Assembly: GCF_028331445.1 (NCBI RefSeq)
Contig: NZ_JAQMHX010000006.1
Span: 329,281 to 393,280 of the forward strand
Source: Candidatus Phyllobacterium onerii
GTDB lineage: Bacteria > Pseudomonadota > Alphaproteobacteria > Rhizobiales > Rhizobiaceae
Reading direction: 5' to 3'
Length of the DNA stretch: 64,000 nt
A program made the translations under genes and the position numbers. Positions 8,469 to 17,694 of this stretch are shown piece after piece. Every line of letters starts with the position of its first letter. Positions within the stretch are counted from its first letter, which is position 1. The notes below the pieces were generated by a model. That model saw nothing but the letters and a program-made list of their open reading frames with translations, ran no database searches and was not told the DNA's origin.

Positions 8469-9128
8469 TTGATTCGCTTTGAGAATGTCGGTTTGCGATA
8501 TGGAATGGGCCCGGAGGTTCTGCGTGATGTCAGCCTCCATATTTCACCGCGGTCGTTCCAGTTCCTGACCGGCCCGTCGGGTGCTGGAAAGACGTCACTG
8601 CTGCGGCTGTTGTTCATGACGCTGAAACCGACGCGCGGCCTGATCAACGTCTTTGGCAAGGATATAGCCACGATCTCGTCGAAGGAAATGCCGTTGTTGC
8701 GACGCCGCATTGGCGTGGTTTTCCAGGATTTCCGTCTGCTCGACCACATGACGACCTATCAGAATGTGGCGCTGCCGCTGCGTGTGCGCGGCAAGGAGGA
8801 GGCGACGTATCGCGCCGAAGTCGAAGAGCTTCTGGACTGGGTTGGCCTCGGTGAGCGTATGCATGTGCTGCCGCCCGTCCTTTCCGGCGGCGAGAAGCAG
8901 CGTGCGGCAATCGCGCGGGCCTTGATCGATCAGCCGGAAATTCTGCTCGCCGATGAGCCGACCGGCAATGTCGATCCGCCCTTGGCGAGGCGCCTGCTGC
9001 GGCTTTTCGGCGAGCTGAACCGCTCGGGCACGGCGGTTGTCATCGCGACGCATGATCTGACGCTGATGGACCAGATCAATGCGCGGCGCATGATCCTCGA
9101 TCAGGGGAGGCTCGACATTTATGATTGA
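8469..9128 (+). CDS. ftsE: Cell division ATP-binding protein FtsE
   Basis: FtsE is the ABC-type ATPase of the FtsEX complex, which controls peptidoglycan hydrolases at the septum. The 219-residue protein has Walker A GPSGAGKTS at residues 35-43, Q-loop FQDFRL, signature LSGGEKQ at 138-144 and Walker B ILLADEP from 158. The start appears to be TTG at 8469, giving the conserved MIRFENVGLRYG; I see no ATG that fits better. The stop overlaps ftsX by 8 bp, so the two are translationally coupled. Confidence 0.95.
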   Translation: MIRFENVGLRYGMGPEVLRDVSLHISPRSFQFLTGPSGAGKTSLLRLLFMTLKPTRGLINVFGKDIATISSKEMPLLRRRIGVVFQDFRLLDHMTTYQNVALPLRVRGKEEATYRAEVEELLDWVGLGERMHVLPPVLSGGEKQRAAIARALIDQPEILLADEPTGNVDPPLARRLLRLFGELNRSGTAVVIATHDLTLMDQINARRMILDQGRLDIYD

Positions 9129-10119
9129 CGCCGCCCGCATCAAATATCTGGCGCTCGACCTGTTTGGCCGTGCCATGGAGCGCTTTCGAGCGAAGAGCGG
9201 GCAGGCGCCGATTGTGCCAGCCGGCAATGTCGTTGGCCACGCCCTGATGATCGTCATCGCCATCATGACCTTCCTCGCCTGCCTTACCATTGGCGCCGTC
9301 AGTCTCGTCCAGTCGACGGCCGCAACGTGGCAGAGCCAGATTTCGACCGAGGCCACTATCCAGATACGTCCGGTCGAGGGCCAAGACATGGAAGCGCTGC
9401 TCAATCAGGCGAGCGCCATTGCGCAGGGTTTTGCCGGAGTGAAATCGACGCGTATCATCGACCGTGCCGCGACCGAGCGCCTGCTGGAGCCATGGCTTGG
9501 AACCGGTCTCGATATCGACGAGCTGCCGGTTCCGAGACTGGTGATCGTCACGCTCGACGAAGCTTCGCCGCCGGATTTCGCTGCAATTCGCGCGGCGCTG
9601 GTCAAGGAGGTTCCGGGCGCCAGTTTCGACGATCATCGCAACTGGGTAGACCGGCTCGTTTCCATGGCGCGTTCGACGGTCCTGATCGGCATGGCGGTGC
9701 TTGCGCTCGTTGTGGCAGCGACTGTGCTGACGGTTATTTTCGCAACGCGTGGCGCGATGGCCGGCAACGGACACATCATCGAGGTTCTGCATTTTATCGG
9801 TGCGGACCAGAATTTCGTTGCGCGTCAGTTCGAGCGGCATTTTTTCTGGACGGCGCTCAAGGGCGCCGCTTGCGGTGGCGCGCTTGCCATCATCATTTTC
9901 CTGTGTATCGGCTGGTGGTCGTCGCATAATCTGGCGACGCCCGAGGCAGACCAGGCGACGGCGCTCTTTGGCAATTTTTCCATTGGATCAGGCGGCTATA
10001 CGGGCGTCGTCCTCATCATATTGGCGGTCAGCATCCTGACCATGATTACAACGAGAATGACGGTCATAGCGCATTTAAGACGGGTTGACGGTCGCAGCGG
10101 CGAAAGTCACGAAACCTGA
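9121..10119 (+). CDS. ftsX: Cell division membrane protein FtsX
   Basis: FtsX is the inner-membrane partner of FtsE. The 332-residue product has the family topology: a first transmembrane helix at about residues 39-62, a large extracytoplasmic loop, then three helices near 180-203, 238-262 and 288-312. The loop is where EnvC-like factors bind in other bacteria. It starts at an ATG inside the end of ftsE. The next gene follows after about 105 bp, in which I see nothing recognisable. Confidence 0.95.
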   Translation: MIDAARIKYLALDLFGRAMERFRAKSGQAPIVPAGNVVGHALMIVIAIMTFLACLTIGAVSLVQSTAATWQSQISTEATIQIRPVEGQDMEALLNQASAIAQGFAGVKSTRIIDRAATERLLEPWLGTGLDIDELPVPRLVIVTLDEASPPDFAAIRAALVKEVPGASFDDHRNWVDRLVSMARSTVLIGMAVLALVVAATVLTVIFATRGAMAGNGHIIEVLHFIGADQNFVARQFERHFFWTALKGAACGGALAIIIFLCIGWWSSHNLATPEADQATALFGNFSIGSGGYTGVVLIILAVSILTMITTRMTVIAHLRRVDGRSGESHET

Positions 10120-10224
10120 TGCCATTTCATTCATTTTAATATCCGGATTGTAAAAAGGCTGAGGCCCAGCGCTCTTTTTGACCAGAACAAGAACAAACCT
10201 CGAACAAGGCATTTTTAATCCATC

Positions 10225-10923
10225 ATGGACGGCGCAAACGACAGCAACCAGCAAGATCAGATCGCTACTACGCGCGGCGGACGGCTGCTCGCCTTCATCC
10301 GCAGACGGATCGTGCTGCCGCTATTCATCGCCTGCGTTCTCGGTCTTGTCCTGTTCATCGGCGGGTTCATTCTTTTCGCCGATCGCGTCACGACCCTAGA
10401 GGCACCGGACCTTACCCGGCCTGCCGATGGGATAATCGTGTTGACCGGCGGTTATTCCCGCATCGAAGGGGCGCTCGATCTCCTCAAGAACAAGCGCGGC
10501 GAGCGCCTGTTCATCAGTGGCGTGCATCCAACGACCAATCGCAATGAATTGCAGCGCGTGACCGGCGGTGACGCCACCCTGTTCGAATGCTGCGTCGATA
10601 TCGACCGTTCGGCTCTGGACACGGTCGGCAATGCGGCCGAGAGCGTCAAGTGGGCCCATTTAAACCAGTACAAGCGGGTGATCGTGGTCACCAACAACTA
10701 CCATATTCCCCGCACGATGGTGGAACTCCGGCGCGTCTCGCAGGACATCGAATTCATCCCCTATCCGATCATCAACACGAACCTGCGCGACGGCGACTGG
10801 ATTTCCCGCGGCCTGGTGGTGCGGGTGCTTCTGGTCGAATATATGAAATATCTTGGTGCTGAAGTTCGCTCGCATCTCCCCGATAGCCTGTTCGGGCTCA
10901 AGCTTGGCGCGAAGACTTTTTGA
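10225..10923 (+). CDS. YdcF/SanA-like DUF218 family protein
   Basis: This 232-residue protein has one N-terminal membrane helix at about residues 34-55, followed by a DUF218 domain. Domain landmarks are ADGIIVLTGGYSRIEGAL, LFISGVHP and VVTNNYHIPRTM. DUF218 proteins (SanA, YdcF, ElyC) are linked to envelope integrity and peptidoglycan or lipid carrier metabolism, but the reaction is not established. Together with ftsEX upstream and plsC downstream it belongs to an envelope-related rightward cluster. Confidence 0.87.
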   Translation: MDGANDSNQQDQIATTRGGRLLAFIRRRIVLPLFIACVLGLVLFIGGFILFADRVTTLEAPDLTRPADGIIVLTGGYSRIEGALDLLKNKRGERLFISGVHPTTNRNELQRVTGGDATLFECCVDIDRSALDTVGNAAESVKWAHLNQYKRVIVVTNNYHIPRTMVELRRVSQDIEFIPYPIINTNLRDGDWISRGLVVRVLLVEYMKYLGAEVRSHLPDSLFGLKLGAKTF

Positions 10924-10984
10924 GAGTTCACGGCATCGCGGCATTAGTATACGAAGGCGCAAGGCCAACCGTCCCGAGACTCAG

Positions 10985-11764
10985 ATGACGATCATTCGAT
11001 CAATCGCCTTCAACACACTCTTCTATCTGAATTTGATCATCCGGATGATCATCTTCACGCCCTATTATTTCTTGAGCCCGCGCAAGCAAGCGTGGAGCGT
11101 TCCGAAAAACTGGGCGAAATCAAATCTGTGGCTGCAAAAGGTGATCGTCGGCGCAGACGTCCACATCGATGGGCTGGAGAATATTCCGGATGGTCCGTAT
11201 ATATGTGCGCCGAAGCACCAATCCTTCTGGGATACCTATGCCTTCCTGCCGCACATCGCCGACCCGGTCTATATCCTCAAGCGCGAGCTGACCTGGATTC
11301 CGCTGTTCGGCTGGTACATTCAGAAAATGAAAATGGTGCCGATCGATCGCGGCAAGCGTTCCGCGGCCATGAAAGTGGCTGTCAGGGGTGCGCGCGAAGC
11401 TGTCGCCGGAGGGCGGCAGCTGATGATTTATCCTGAAGGCACACGGACCGCGCCGGGTGCGCCGCCGCATTACAAATACGGCGTCGCGCATATCTATGGC
11501 GAACTCGGTGTTCCCGTCGTTCCGATCGCCCACAATGCCGGGCTCTACTGGCCGCGCCGCAAGTTCATGCGCTATCCCGGCGTCATCCGCTGCCGCATTT
11601 TGCCGCCGATCCAGCCAGGACTCGACAATGACGCGTTTTTGAAAAAGCTCGAAGAGGTTACCGAAGCGGCCTGCGACGAGATCCTGATCGAAGCGGCGAA
11701 GTCGGACAATCCGCCGCCCATGCCGCCAACGGCAGTCAGGCGGCTGAAGGAACTCGGCGTCTAG
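10985..11764 (+). CDS. plsC: 1-acyl-sn-glycerol-3-phosphate acyltransferase
   Basis: PlsC acylates lysophosphatidate to phosphatidate at the inner membrane. The 259-residue protein starts MTIIRSIAFN at 10985; a longer frame from 10853 would run into the previous gene. A membrane helix at about residues 8-30 precedes the acyltransferase domain. Catalytic HxxxxD is in KHQSFWDTY, and the glycerophosphate-binding motif is YPEGTR. The gap after it is filled by repeat B1. Confidence 0.93.
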   Translation: MTIIRSIAFNTLFYLNLIIRMIIFTPYYFLSPRKQAWSVPKNWAKSNLWLQKVIVGADVHIDGLENIPDGPYICAPKHQSFWDTYAFLPHIADPVYILKRELTWIPLFGWYIQKMKMVPIDRGKRSAAMKVAVRGAREAVAGGRQLMIYPEGTRTAPGAPPHYKYGVAHIYGELGVPVVPIAHNAGLYWPRRKFMRYPGVIRCRILPPIQPGLDNDAFLKKLEEVTEAACDEILIEAAKSDNPPPMPPTAVRRLKELGV

Positions 11765-11770
11765 GGTCCG

Positions 11771-11900
11771 TCGATATTCGCGCTCTGACGGCCTGCAAAC
11801 GGCGTTTCTCTGCGCTCCGGTGCTCACGTACCTTAAAGTACGCTACGCTCCGGTGCTCGAAAGCCACCGTTTTCGGCTCGTCATAGCGCGAATCTCAACA
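11771..11900. repeat. Intergenic repeat family B, copy B1 (long-flank subtype)
   Basis: This 130-bp element is nearly identical, end to end, to the one at 18318-18447. The core is a palindrome around gtgctcacgtac-cttaaa-gtacgctacgctccggtgc. Both copies start with tcgatattc and end with aatctcaaca. The remaining stretch to 11983 shows no gene. Confidence 0.85.
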
Positions 11901-11983
11901 GACCCAGTGCAAGTTCTGTCCAAATTACCTGTCTCCCCTCCTTGCGGTGACAAGAAGGGGAGCGATGCGCTGGTAGCAGTTCG

Positions 11984-14695
11984 CTATTGCTTGGCGAGCT
12001 TCTGCGAAGGTTTCTCCCGGCCAAGGTTCTGCAGTTCTATATCGGTGATGGCCACCTTGCCGCTCTCCTTGGGGAAGACGAGTTTCAGCTCTTTCAAGCT
12101 AGTCAGGTCAATGCCCTCGAAGGCCTTGAGCGGGATGGCGACCATGTTCATGAGGATCTTTACTTGACCATCGGCGAAGGGTGAATCATCCGGATGATCG
12201 ACCATCGGAATGCTTGTAGCCTTTTTGTCTTCGCCCCCGTCCAGATGCGTAACCGCCGGTTCCTCATCGGACTTTTTCCGTGGCGCGTTGTAGGTTGCAT
12301 TGCTGAAATCGCTTGCCTTTAGCATTGCTGTCCTGCCGGCGCTGTCTGTCAGCGTCACCTCAACCTCCTGGCCCATGGGCCGTACCACGCCGATGCGAAA
12401 GGTGAGTGAATCCATGCCCTTGGCGGAAAGGCCCTTGAGGTCGGTGACGACGGAGGGTTCTTTGGCTGACCAGGCGAGTTCGAGATGGTCGGCAATGGAA
12501 AGCATGCCACCATCACCGTATTCGAACCCAGGTAGCAGGCCAGGCAAACAATCGCCGATCGGATATTTCGTCGCTGCGTACCAAAATCCTGGCACTAAGT
12601 ATGACGGGCCAATTGGCATCTCACAGCGCGCGGACGCATCAAAGCCCTTCAAGGTGATCGCACCGCCAAACTCATTCTCGGTTGCACTCTCATCGCGCGC
12701 GAAACGTGCGATGAGCTTGCGGCTGGGCGCGCCTTTTTGCACAGTCAGGACGATACGTTCGTCACATGGACCGTCCGTCGAGGGGCAGGCGGCACCCGGC
12801 AATTGCGCAGTGCCATTCCAGTATGCTGCGAATTTTTGCTCCCCGCCCACATGATAACGCATGAAGGAATTGATGAGAAAGCTGCCGCCGCGGCGCTGAT
12901 CGACCCGGTTCAGGCGAATAGAGCCAGGCCGATCGTCCGCGCAATAGGATGTTCCGCCGCTGTCGAAATCATCCTCCCACCACTCGGTATTGTAGAAATT
13001 GTGGTTGGCACCAAAGACCTGGATTTGATAGCGCGGTGCCGTATCGGTGATTGGGCCGAAACGGTTGTGGTCATACGATCTTGCGCCATAGAGGGAGCTC
13101 ACATCGCCATCGCATGTGGGCAGCAAATTGGCGAGCGGTACATTGTTGACGCCAAGATTGCCATTATTGTCCATCGGCGCGAGCATGAATGCGCCCTTGA
13201 AATCGTAAGGCGGGATGGTTTCCCGGCCGGCGGCATAGAAGATATTGTATTTTTTGACCGCGTCCTCGAACGTCATTTTCGCGCTATCATTCGACTGGGT
13301 TTCTTCATTATTTTCGTTCGAATTATCTTCTGCTACCGGCTGGATGATCGCCGGTATGATCGTGGCCAGCAAATCGGGAAAAAAGCCGCCCAAGGGAAAA
13401 TGACCCGCGAGCAGTAGGGTTTTGGTGGCTTCGGCGTCAGGCAATAATCCGCCGACAAGTGGCGATTCTTTAGATTTGTCGTAGGCGGTCTTGAACTTTG
13501 CCTCGTCGATGCTGACCGTTGGTTCCTTCTCCACCATTTCCGTGGTCGCAGGTATGACCGTTGCTAGCAAATCGGGAAAAAAGCCACCCAAGGGAAATTG
13601 ACCGGAGAGCAGTAAAGCTTTGGTGGCTTCGGCGTCAGGCAATAATCCGCCGACCAAGGGCGTTTCTTTGGATTTCTCGTAGGCGATCTTGAACTTTGCC
13701 TCATCGAAGTGGGCCGGCACGACTTTCTCGATTTTCGCGACAGCCGGCGTGACGACCGGTTGCGTCGTTGCGGGTGTTACTGCAGCGACAAGATCCGGAT
13801 AGTCGTTCGCGAAGAAATCGGGATGGTCCTCCAACGCTTTTTTCAGATCGCCCGGACTGACCCCCACCCGGGTCTGATTGTATTTGATGGCGTTGGAGAC
13901 ACCTTGCCCGCCGCGCGAATGGCCCATGATACCGACGCGGGTGAAGTCGAGCTTGCCTTTCAGGAAATTGAGCGGTCCGGCTTCCCCCGATTCGTCGACC
14001 TGACCGAGCTCGTCAATCTGCTGCAAACGATCGAGCGTACCGAGGATCAATTGTGCCCGTGCCTGACCTTGTTTATCTCCACCCCAATTACCATTGATCG
14101 CATTCCCGTCGACTGAAAGAACGACATAGCCGTGGCTCGCCAGTTCCTCGGCGAGATAGTCATAACCTTTGTAACTGGGGTCGGACGGCGAATGTTGGCC
14201 GTGCTCGAAGACAATGACAGGAAAGCGTCCTTTTGGTGCAAGCGGCTTGGGGTCCTGCGGATAGCGTATCCAGCCGGCAACCTGAGAGATGAAAAACTTA
14301 TCGTCACTAGCCGAGGTTAGATCATTTGCCACCGACGCAACAAGATTGCCGAGATCATAGTCCATCTCCGGCGATGACCGGAACGTCGCCCCGCCAGCGG
14401 TATCAGGGGCGATTTCGGTAAAGCGCCCGACCTTTGTGGCCAGCGGAATGGCAAAGCCGCCGGTGGTTACCGGGTCCTGTGCTGGCTTGCCAACAGTCAC
14501 TGTACCTTTGACCGGCTCGTCCTTGGGGACCTCTGCCGTAACAACGGTTTTTACCGCCGGCACATCGAATGTCGTGTCGGATGATGTCTTATCCTCATTG
14601 CAGCCTGATAAAGTAGCAGCAAGTAGTGCCGATATGCACGCTGTTTGTGCAAGTCTGCACGCCAAGCGCGTGCCTGGTTTCAACCATTGCGTCAT
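11984..14695 (-). CDS. Large lipoprotein with alpha/beta-hydrolase domain
   Basis: This predicted lipoprotein is about 903 residues. A type II signal peptide ends LLAATLSGC. The start at 14695 (MTQWLKPG), preceded by a GAGGGAA ribosome site, is preferred to one 20 codons upstream. An alpha/beta-hydrolase core like chlorophyllase or PAF-acetylhydrolase proteins includes PVIVFEHGQHS, YVVLSVDGNA and the nucleophile elbow GHSRGG (Ser near residue 259). The core is interrupted by two consecutive, nearly identical 66-residue units and a degenerate third (see separate entry). The C-terminal third looks beta-rich. Substrate is unknown; an esterase or lipase role is inferred from the fold. Confidence 0.8.
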   Translation of the reverse strand: MTQWLKPGTRLACRLAQTACISALLAATLSGCNEDKTSSDTTFDVPAVKTVVTAEVPKDEPVKGTVTVGKPAQDPVTTGGFAIPLATKVGRFTEIAPDTAGGATFRSSPEMDYDLGNLVASVANDLTSASDDKFFISQVAGWIRYPQDPKPLAPKGRFPVIVFEHGQHSPSDPSYKGYDYLAEELASHGYVVLSVDGNAINGNWGGDKQGQARAQLILGTLDRLQQIDELGQVDESGEAGPLNFLKGKLDFTRVGIMGHSRGGQGVSNAIKYNQTRVGVSPGDLKKALEDHPDFFANDYPDLVAAVTPATTQPVVTPAVAKIEKVVPAHFDEAKFKIAYEKSKETPLVGGLLPDAEATKALLLSGQFPLGGFFPDLLATVIPATTEMVEKEPTVSIDEAKFKTAYDKSKESPLVGGLLPDAEATKTLLLAGHFPLGGFFPDLLATIIPAIIQPVAEDNSNENNEETQSNDSAKMTFEDAVKKYNIFYAAGRETIPPYDFKGAFMLAPMDNNGNLGVNNVPLANLLPTCDGDVSSLYGARSYDHNRFGPITDTAPRYQIQVFGANHNFYNTEWWEDDFDSGGTSYCADDRPGSIRLNRVDQRRGGSFLINSFMRYHVGGEQKFAAYWNGTAQLPGAACPSTDGPCDERIVLTVQKGAPSRKLIARFARDESATENEFGGAITLKGFDASARCEMPIGPSYLVPGFWYAATKYPIGDCLPGLLPGFEYGDGGMLSIADHLELAWSAKEPSVVTDLKGLSAKGMDSLTFRIGVVRPMGQEVEVTLTDSAGRTAMLKASDFSNATYNAPRKKSDEEPAVTHLDGGEDKKATSIPMVDHPDDSPFADGQVKILMNMVAIPLKAFEGIDLTSLKELKLVFPKESGKVAITDIELQNLGREKPSQKLAKQ
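13330..13725 (-). repeat. Two in-frame 198-bp (66-residue) tandem repeats inside the lipoprotein hydrolase
   Basis: Two consecutive units share DEAKFK.AY.KSKE.PLVGG, LLPDAEATK and FPLGGFFPDLLAT. The matching DNA string agcaaatcgggaaaaaag starts at 13368 and again at 13566, giving a period of exactly 198 bp. A third, degraded piece (FFANDYPDLVAAVTPATT) precedes them in the protein. Unit boundaries are approximate. Confidence 0.9.
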
Positions 14696-14872
14696 TGTAA
14701 ATAATTCCCTCAACTGGAGGTCGTATTTTGAAAATAATCGACCGTGAAATGACAAAAAATATGAGATGGCAAATAATCATGCGGCTGCGGGACATGTATG
14801 CCCGCATCAATCATGTAAGCAATGATCGTGCCAGTTTGGGACTCAAGGGAGATTCTCAGGCGTAAAAGCCAC

Positions 14873-15009
14873 CTCTCCGTCATCTTCGTCCCCTGGGTTT
14901 AGCCCGCGGATGACCCGAGGACCCATTTGGGAATGTCCAAACTGCAGCGTTGAGTTCTTCCTTCTGCACGAAGTGTGGGTCCTCGGGTCAAGCCCGAGGA
15001 TGACGGAGA
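14873..15009. repeat. 137-bp palindromic intergenic element
   Basis: Outer arms CTCTCCGTCATC (14873-14884) and GATGACGGAGAG (14998-15009) pair perfectly. Inner arms TGACCCGAGGACCCA (14911-14925) and TGGGTCCTCGGGTCA (14976-14990) form a perfect 15-bp inverted repeat. The element lies in the 441-bp gap 14696-15136, which otherwise holds the promoter side of the hydrolase gene and the helicase terminator. Similar CCGAGGAxxGACGG palindromes are common between genes in this order. Confidence 0.8.
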
Positions 15010-15082
15010 GGGCGGCGTCAGGGAGCGCAACCTCCGGATCGTGAAGGCCGCCGAACACTAGTCCTGAAACAACACCGGGCAT

Positions 15083-15111
15083 AAAAAAAGCTCCATCGTG
15101 AGATGGAGCTT
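15083..15111 (-). terminator. Intrinsic terminator of the DEAD-box helicase gene
   Basis: On the minus strand a 10-bp perfect stem AAGCTCCATC/GATGGAGCTT with a TCAC loop is followed by a run of T. It lies about 25 bp after the helicase stop codon. Confidence 0.9.
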
Positions 15112-15136
15112 CTTTAGATTATGCGAACGCGCTGAA

Positions 15137-17065
15137 TTACTCAGCTCCTCCTGCTGCGGCTTTCCGTGCCTTCTTGGCCTTGTACTTGTCAAAGCCATGC
15201 AGTTCGCCTGGTTTGCGTTCTTTTGGTGTTTTCTTCGGCTTTTCCGGCTTTTCTGTGGTCCAGCCTTCCGGCTTTGCCTTCGCTGGCTTGGCCGCCCAAT
15301 CGGTCCTGGGCTTCTCATCATTGGAGCGCGGCTTGCGATTGTCGAATTCGCGCTTCTCGCCGAATTGCTTCCTCGGCTTGAAGTCGCCGCCCTCAGTGCG
15401 ACGCGGCGAGGAAGGGCCAGCCCCTTCGCTGCGCGTGATATTCACGCCCTTTTCGCCGGAACCGAATTGCTTGATCCGCGCCATGAAGGCATCGGCCTTG
15501 CTGGCTGTGATTTCGAAACGCGTCTCCGTCTCGAGGATCTTGATCGAGCCGACATCGGTCTTGGTGATATCGCCGGCCTTGCAGATCAGCGGCAGGAGCC
15601 AGCGCGGCTCGGCGCGCTGCTTGCGGCCAACACTCAAGGAAAACCATGCTCCGCTTTCGAACTGCTCAAAGCGATCCGAACGTGGAGCGCGCTCGCCGCG
15701 GCCGGGCCGATCGTCAAAACTGCCTTTGCGGATCGGTTCCAGAACGTGCGACGGCGTGTTGGAAAGTTCTTCCGGGGCAGGGCGCGCAGCCATCTGCTGG
15801 CGCAAATAGGCGGCGGCGATCTGTTCGGCAGAATGCAGGCCGAGCAATTCGGCAACATATCCGGCCTCTTCCTCGCTCACGACTTCCGTCAGGGAAGGGT
15901 CATTGAGAATCCGGTCATGGTTGCGCTTGTTGATCGCATCGGCGTCCGGCGGCGGTACCATGGTCGTTGACAGCTTGGCACCCTGCAGCAGGCGCTCGGC
16001 GGTACGGCGGCGCGATGCCGGTACGATCAAGACGCAGATGCCTTTGCGTCCCGCGCGTCCTGTGCGTCCCGAACGATGCAGAAGCGTCTCGGAATTGTTC
16101 GGCAGGTCGGCGTGGATAACGAGGTCGAGATTGGGCAGGTCGATGCCGCGCGCCGCAACGTCGGTCGCAACACAGACGCGGGCACGGCCATCGCGCATCG
16201 CCTGCAGGGCGTTGGTGCGTTCGGCCTGGCTGAGTTCGCCTGAAAGGGAAACGACGGAAAAGCCGCGATTGGAGAGGCGGCTGGTCAGATGCTTCACCGC
16301 CTCACGGGTCGAGCCGAAAATAATGGTGTTTTGCGCATCATAGAAGAGCAGGGAATTGATGATGGCGTTTTCGCGCTCACGCGGCGCCACTGGCATGATG
16401 TGATATTCAATATCCGCGTGCTGCTCGCGGTCGCTCGTCGCGGAAATGCGCAGGGCGTCCTTCTGGAACTGCTTGGCGAGCAAAGCGATGGGCTTTGGCA
16501 CGGTCGCCGAGAACATCAGGGTGCGGCGGTCTTTCGGCGCTTCGCCGAGAATGAATTCGAGGTCTTCGCGGAAACCGAGATCGAGCATCTCGTCGGCTTC
16601 ATCGAGCACGACTGCGCGCAGTTCCTTCATGTCGAGCGAACCGCGGGTGATATGGTCGCGCAAACGGCCGGGTGTGCCGACGACGATATGCGCGCCCTGT
16701 TGAAGCGCGCGGCGCTCCTTGGTCATGTCCATACCGCCAACGCAGGAGGCGATGCGCGCGCCGGTCGGCTCGTAGAGCCATTCGAGTTCGCGGCGAACCT
16801 GCAATGCCAGTTCGCGCGTCGGGGCGATGACCAGCGCGTAAGGTGCGCCAATGGAGGTGAAGCGGTCTTCGCCTTCAAGCAAGGTCGGTGCGATGGCGAT
16901 ACCGAAGGCGACGGTCTTGCCGGAGCCGGTCTGGGCTGAGACCAGTAGGTCGGCGCCCTCGGCTTCCGGCGCCAGAACAGCGGTCTGCACCGGCGTCAGG
17001 GTCTCGTAGCCACGGGCTGCCAATGCACCGGACAACGCCGGAGCGATAGAATCAAAAATAGTCAT
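15137..17065 (-). CDS. DEAD-box RNA helicase with DbpA-type RNA-binding domain
   Basis: This cytosolic ATP-dependent RNA helicase has about 642 residues and begins MTIFDSIAPALSGAL; a start 22 codons upstream is less likely. Helicase motifs appear in order: Q motif LTPVQTAVL, motif I SAQTGSGKT, motif II VLDEADEML, motif III MFSATVP, and motif VI HRSGRTGRAGRKG. A DbpA/CsdA-type RNA-binding fold follows around residues 460-540. The tail is basic and rich in Lys, Pro and Arg. The family works in ribosome assembly, mRNA decay and cold adaptation. It ends in a clear intrinsic terminator. Confidence 0.93.
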   Translation of the reverse strand: MTIFDSIAPALSGALAARGYETLTPVQTAVLAPEAEGADLLVSAQTGSGKTVAFGIAIAPTLLEGEDRFTSIGAPYALVIAPTRELALQVRRELEWLYEPTGARIASCVGGMDMTKERRALQQGAHIVVGTPGRLRDHITRGSLDMKELRAVVLDEADEMLDLGFREDLEFILGEAPKDRRTLMFSATVPKPIALLAKQFQKDALRISATSDREQHADIEYHIMPVAPRERENAIINSLLFYDAQNTIIFGSTREAVKHLTSRLSNRGFSVVSLSGELSQAERTNALQAMRDGRARVCVATDVAARGIDLPNLDLVIHADLPNNSETLLHRSGRTGRAGRKGICVLIVPASRRRTAERLLQGAKLSTTMVPPPDADAINKRNHDRILNDPSLTEVVSEEEAGYVAELLGLHSAEQIAAAYLRQQMAARPAPEELSNTPSHVLEPIRKGSFDDRPGRGERAPRSDRFEQFESGAWFSLSVGRKQRAEPRWLLPLICKAGDITKTDVGSIKILETETRFEITASKADAFMARIKQFGSGEKGVNITRSEGAGPSSPRRTEGGDFKPRKQFGEKREFDNRKPRSNDEKPRTDWAAKPAKAKPEGWTTEKPEKPKKTPKERKPGELHGFDKYKAKKARKAAAGGAE

Positions 17066-17215
17066 CAATGAACTTTCAGTGCTGGTTTGGGCGTGTGGTT
17101 GGCTCGGCGTCAATGGGAGCACGAGCGGCACGCATGTAGCTTTGTTGCGCTCTCGTAGAGCCTGCGACGCGTTCCGTCAATGCCAAGAAACGCATAGCTC
17201 CCATCCGCACTCCCG

Positions 17216-17692
17216 TCAGGAGGTGAAGCCCGCACGTTTCAAACGCACAATAGCGAGGTCGAGGGCGGAAAGAAAGCTCGAACGATCTTTCGGGGAAAAT
17301 GGGCGTGGACCGCCGGTGATCTGCCCGGCAGAACGAAGCTCGTCCATGAGATTGCGCGTGGCCAGCGTGTTGCCGATAGAGGCTTCCGTGAAGGCGCGCC
17401 CGGTCGGCGAAATGGCATCGGCCCCGGCTTTGACGCAGCGGCTGGCAAGTGGAATATCCGCCGTCACCACAACATCGCCGCGCGAGACACGCTCCGCGAT
17501 CCAGTCGTCGGCTGCGTCGAAACCATCGCTGACGATGACACGTTCGATCATCGGATCGCGCGGAATTGCCATCATCGAGTTGGAGACGACGTAGACCTTC
17601 ACGCCATAGCGCTCGGCAACGCGGTAAACTTCCGCTTTTACCGGGCAGGCATCGGCGTCGACATAAATTGTGATCTTTTTCTCTTCTGTCAT
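17216..17692 (-). CDS. YaiI/YqxD (DUF188) family protein
   Basis: This 158-residue protein begins [18 protein letters not shown], and the DADACPVK motif defines the DUF188/YaiI family. The fold is related to PIN/NYN nucleases. Other conserved pieces are [23 protein letters not shown] and ISPTGRAFT. Molecular function is not established. A longer open frame (to 17947) would overlap exoD and is rejected. The start lies 2 bp from the exoD stop on the same strand, so the two genes are probably co-transcribed. Confidence 0.9.
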   Translation of the reverse strand: MTEEKKITIYVDADACPVKAEVYRVAERYGVKVYVVSNSMMAIPRDPMIERVIVSDGFDAADDWIAERVSRGDVVVTADIPLASRCVKAGADAISPTGRAFTEASIGNTLATRNLMDELRSAGQITGGPRPFSPKDRSSFLSALDLAIVRLKRAGFTS

Positions 17693-17694
17693 GT

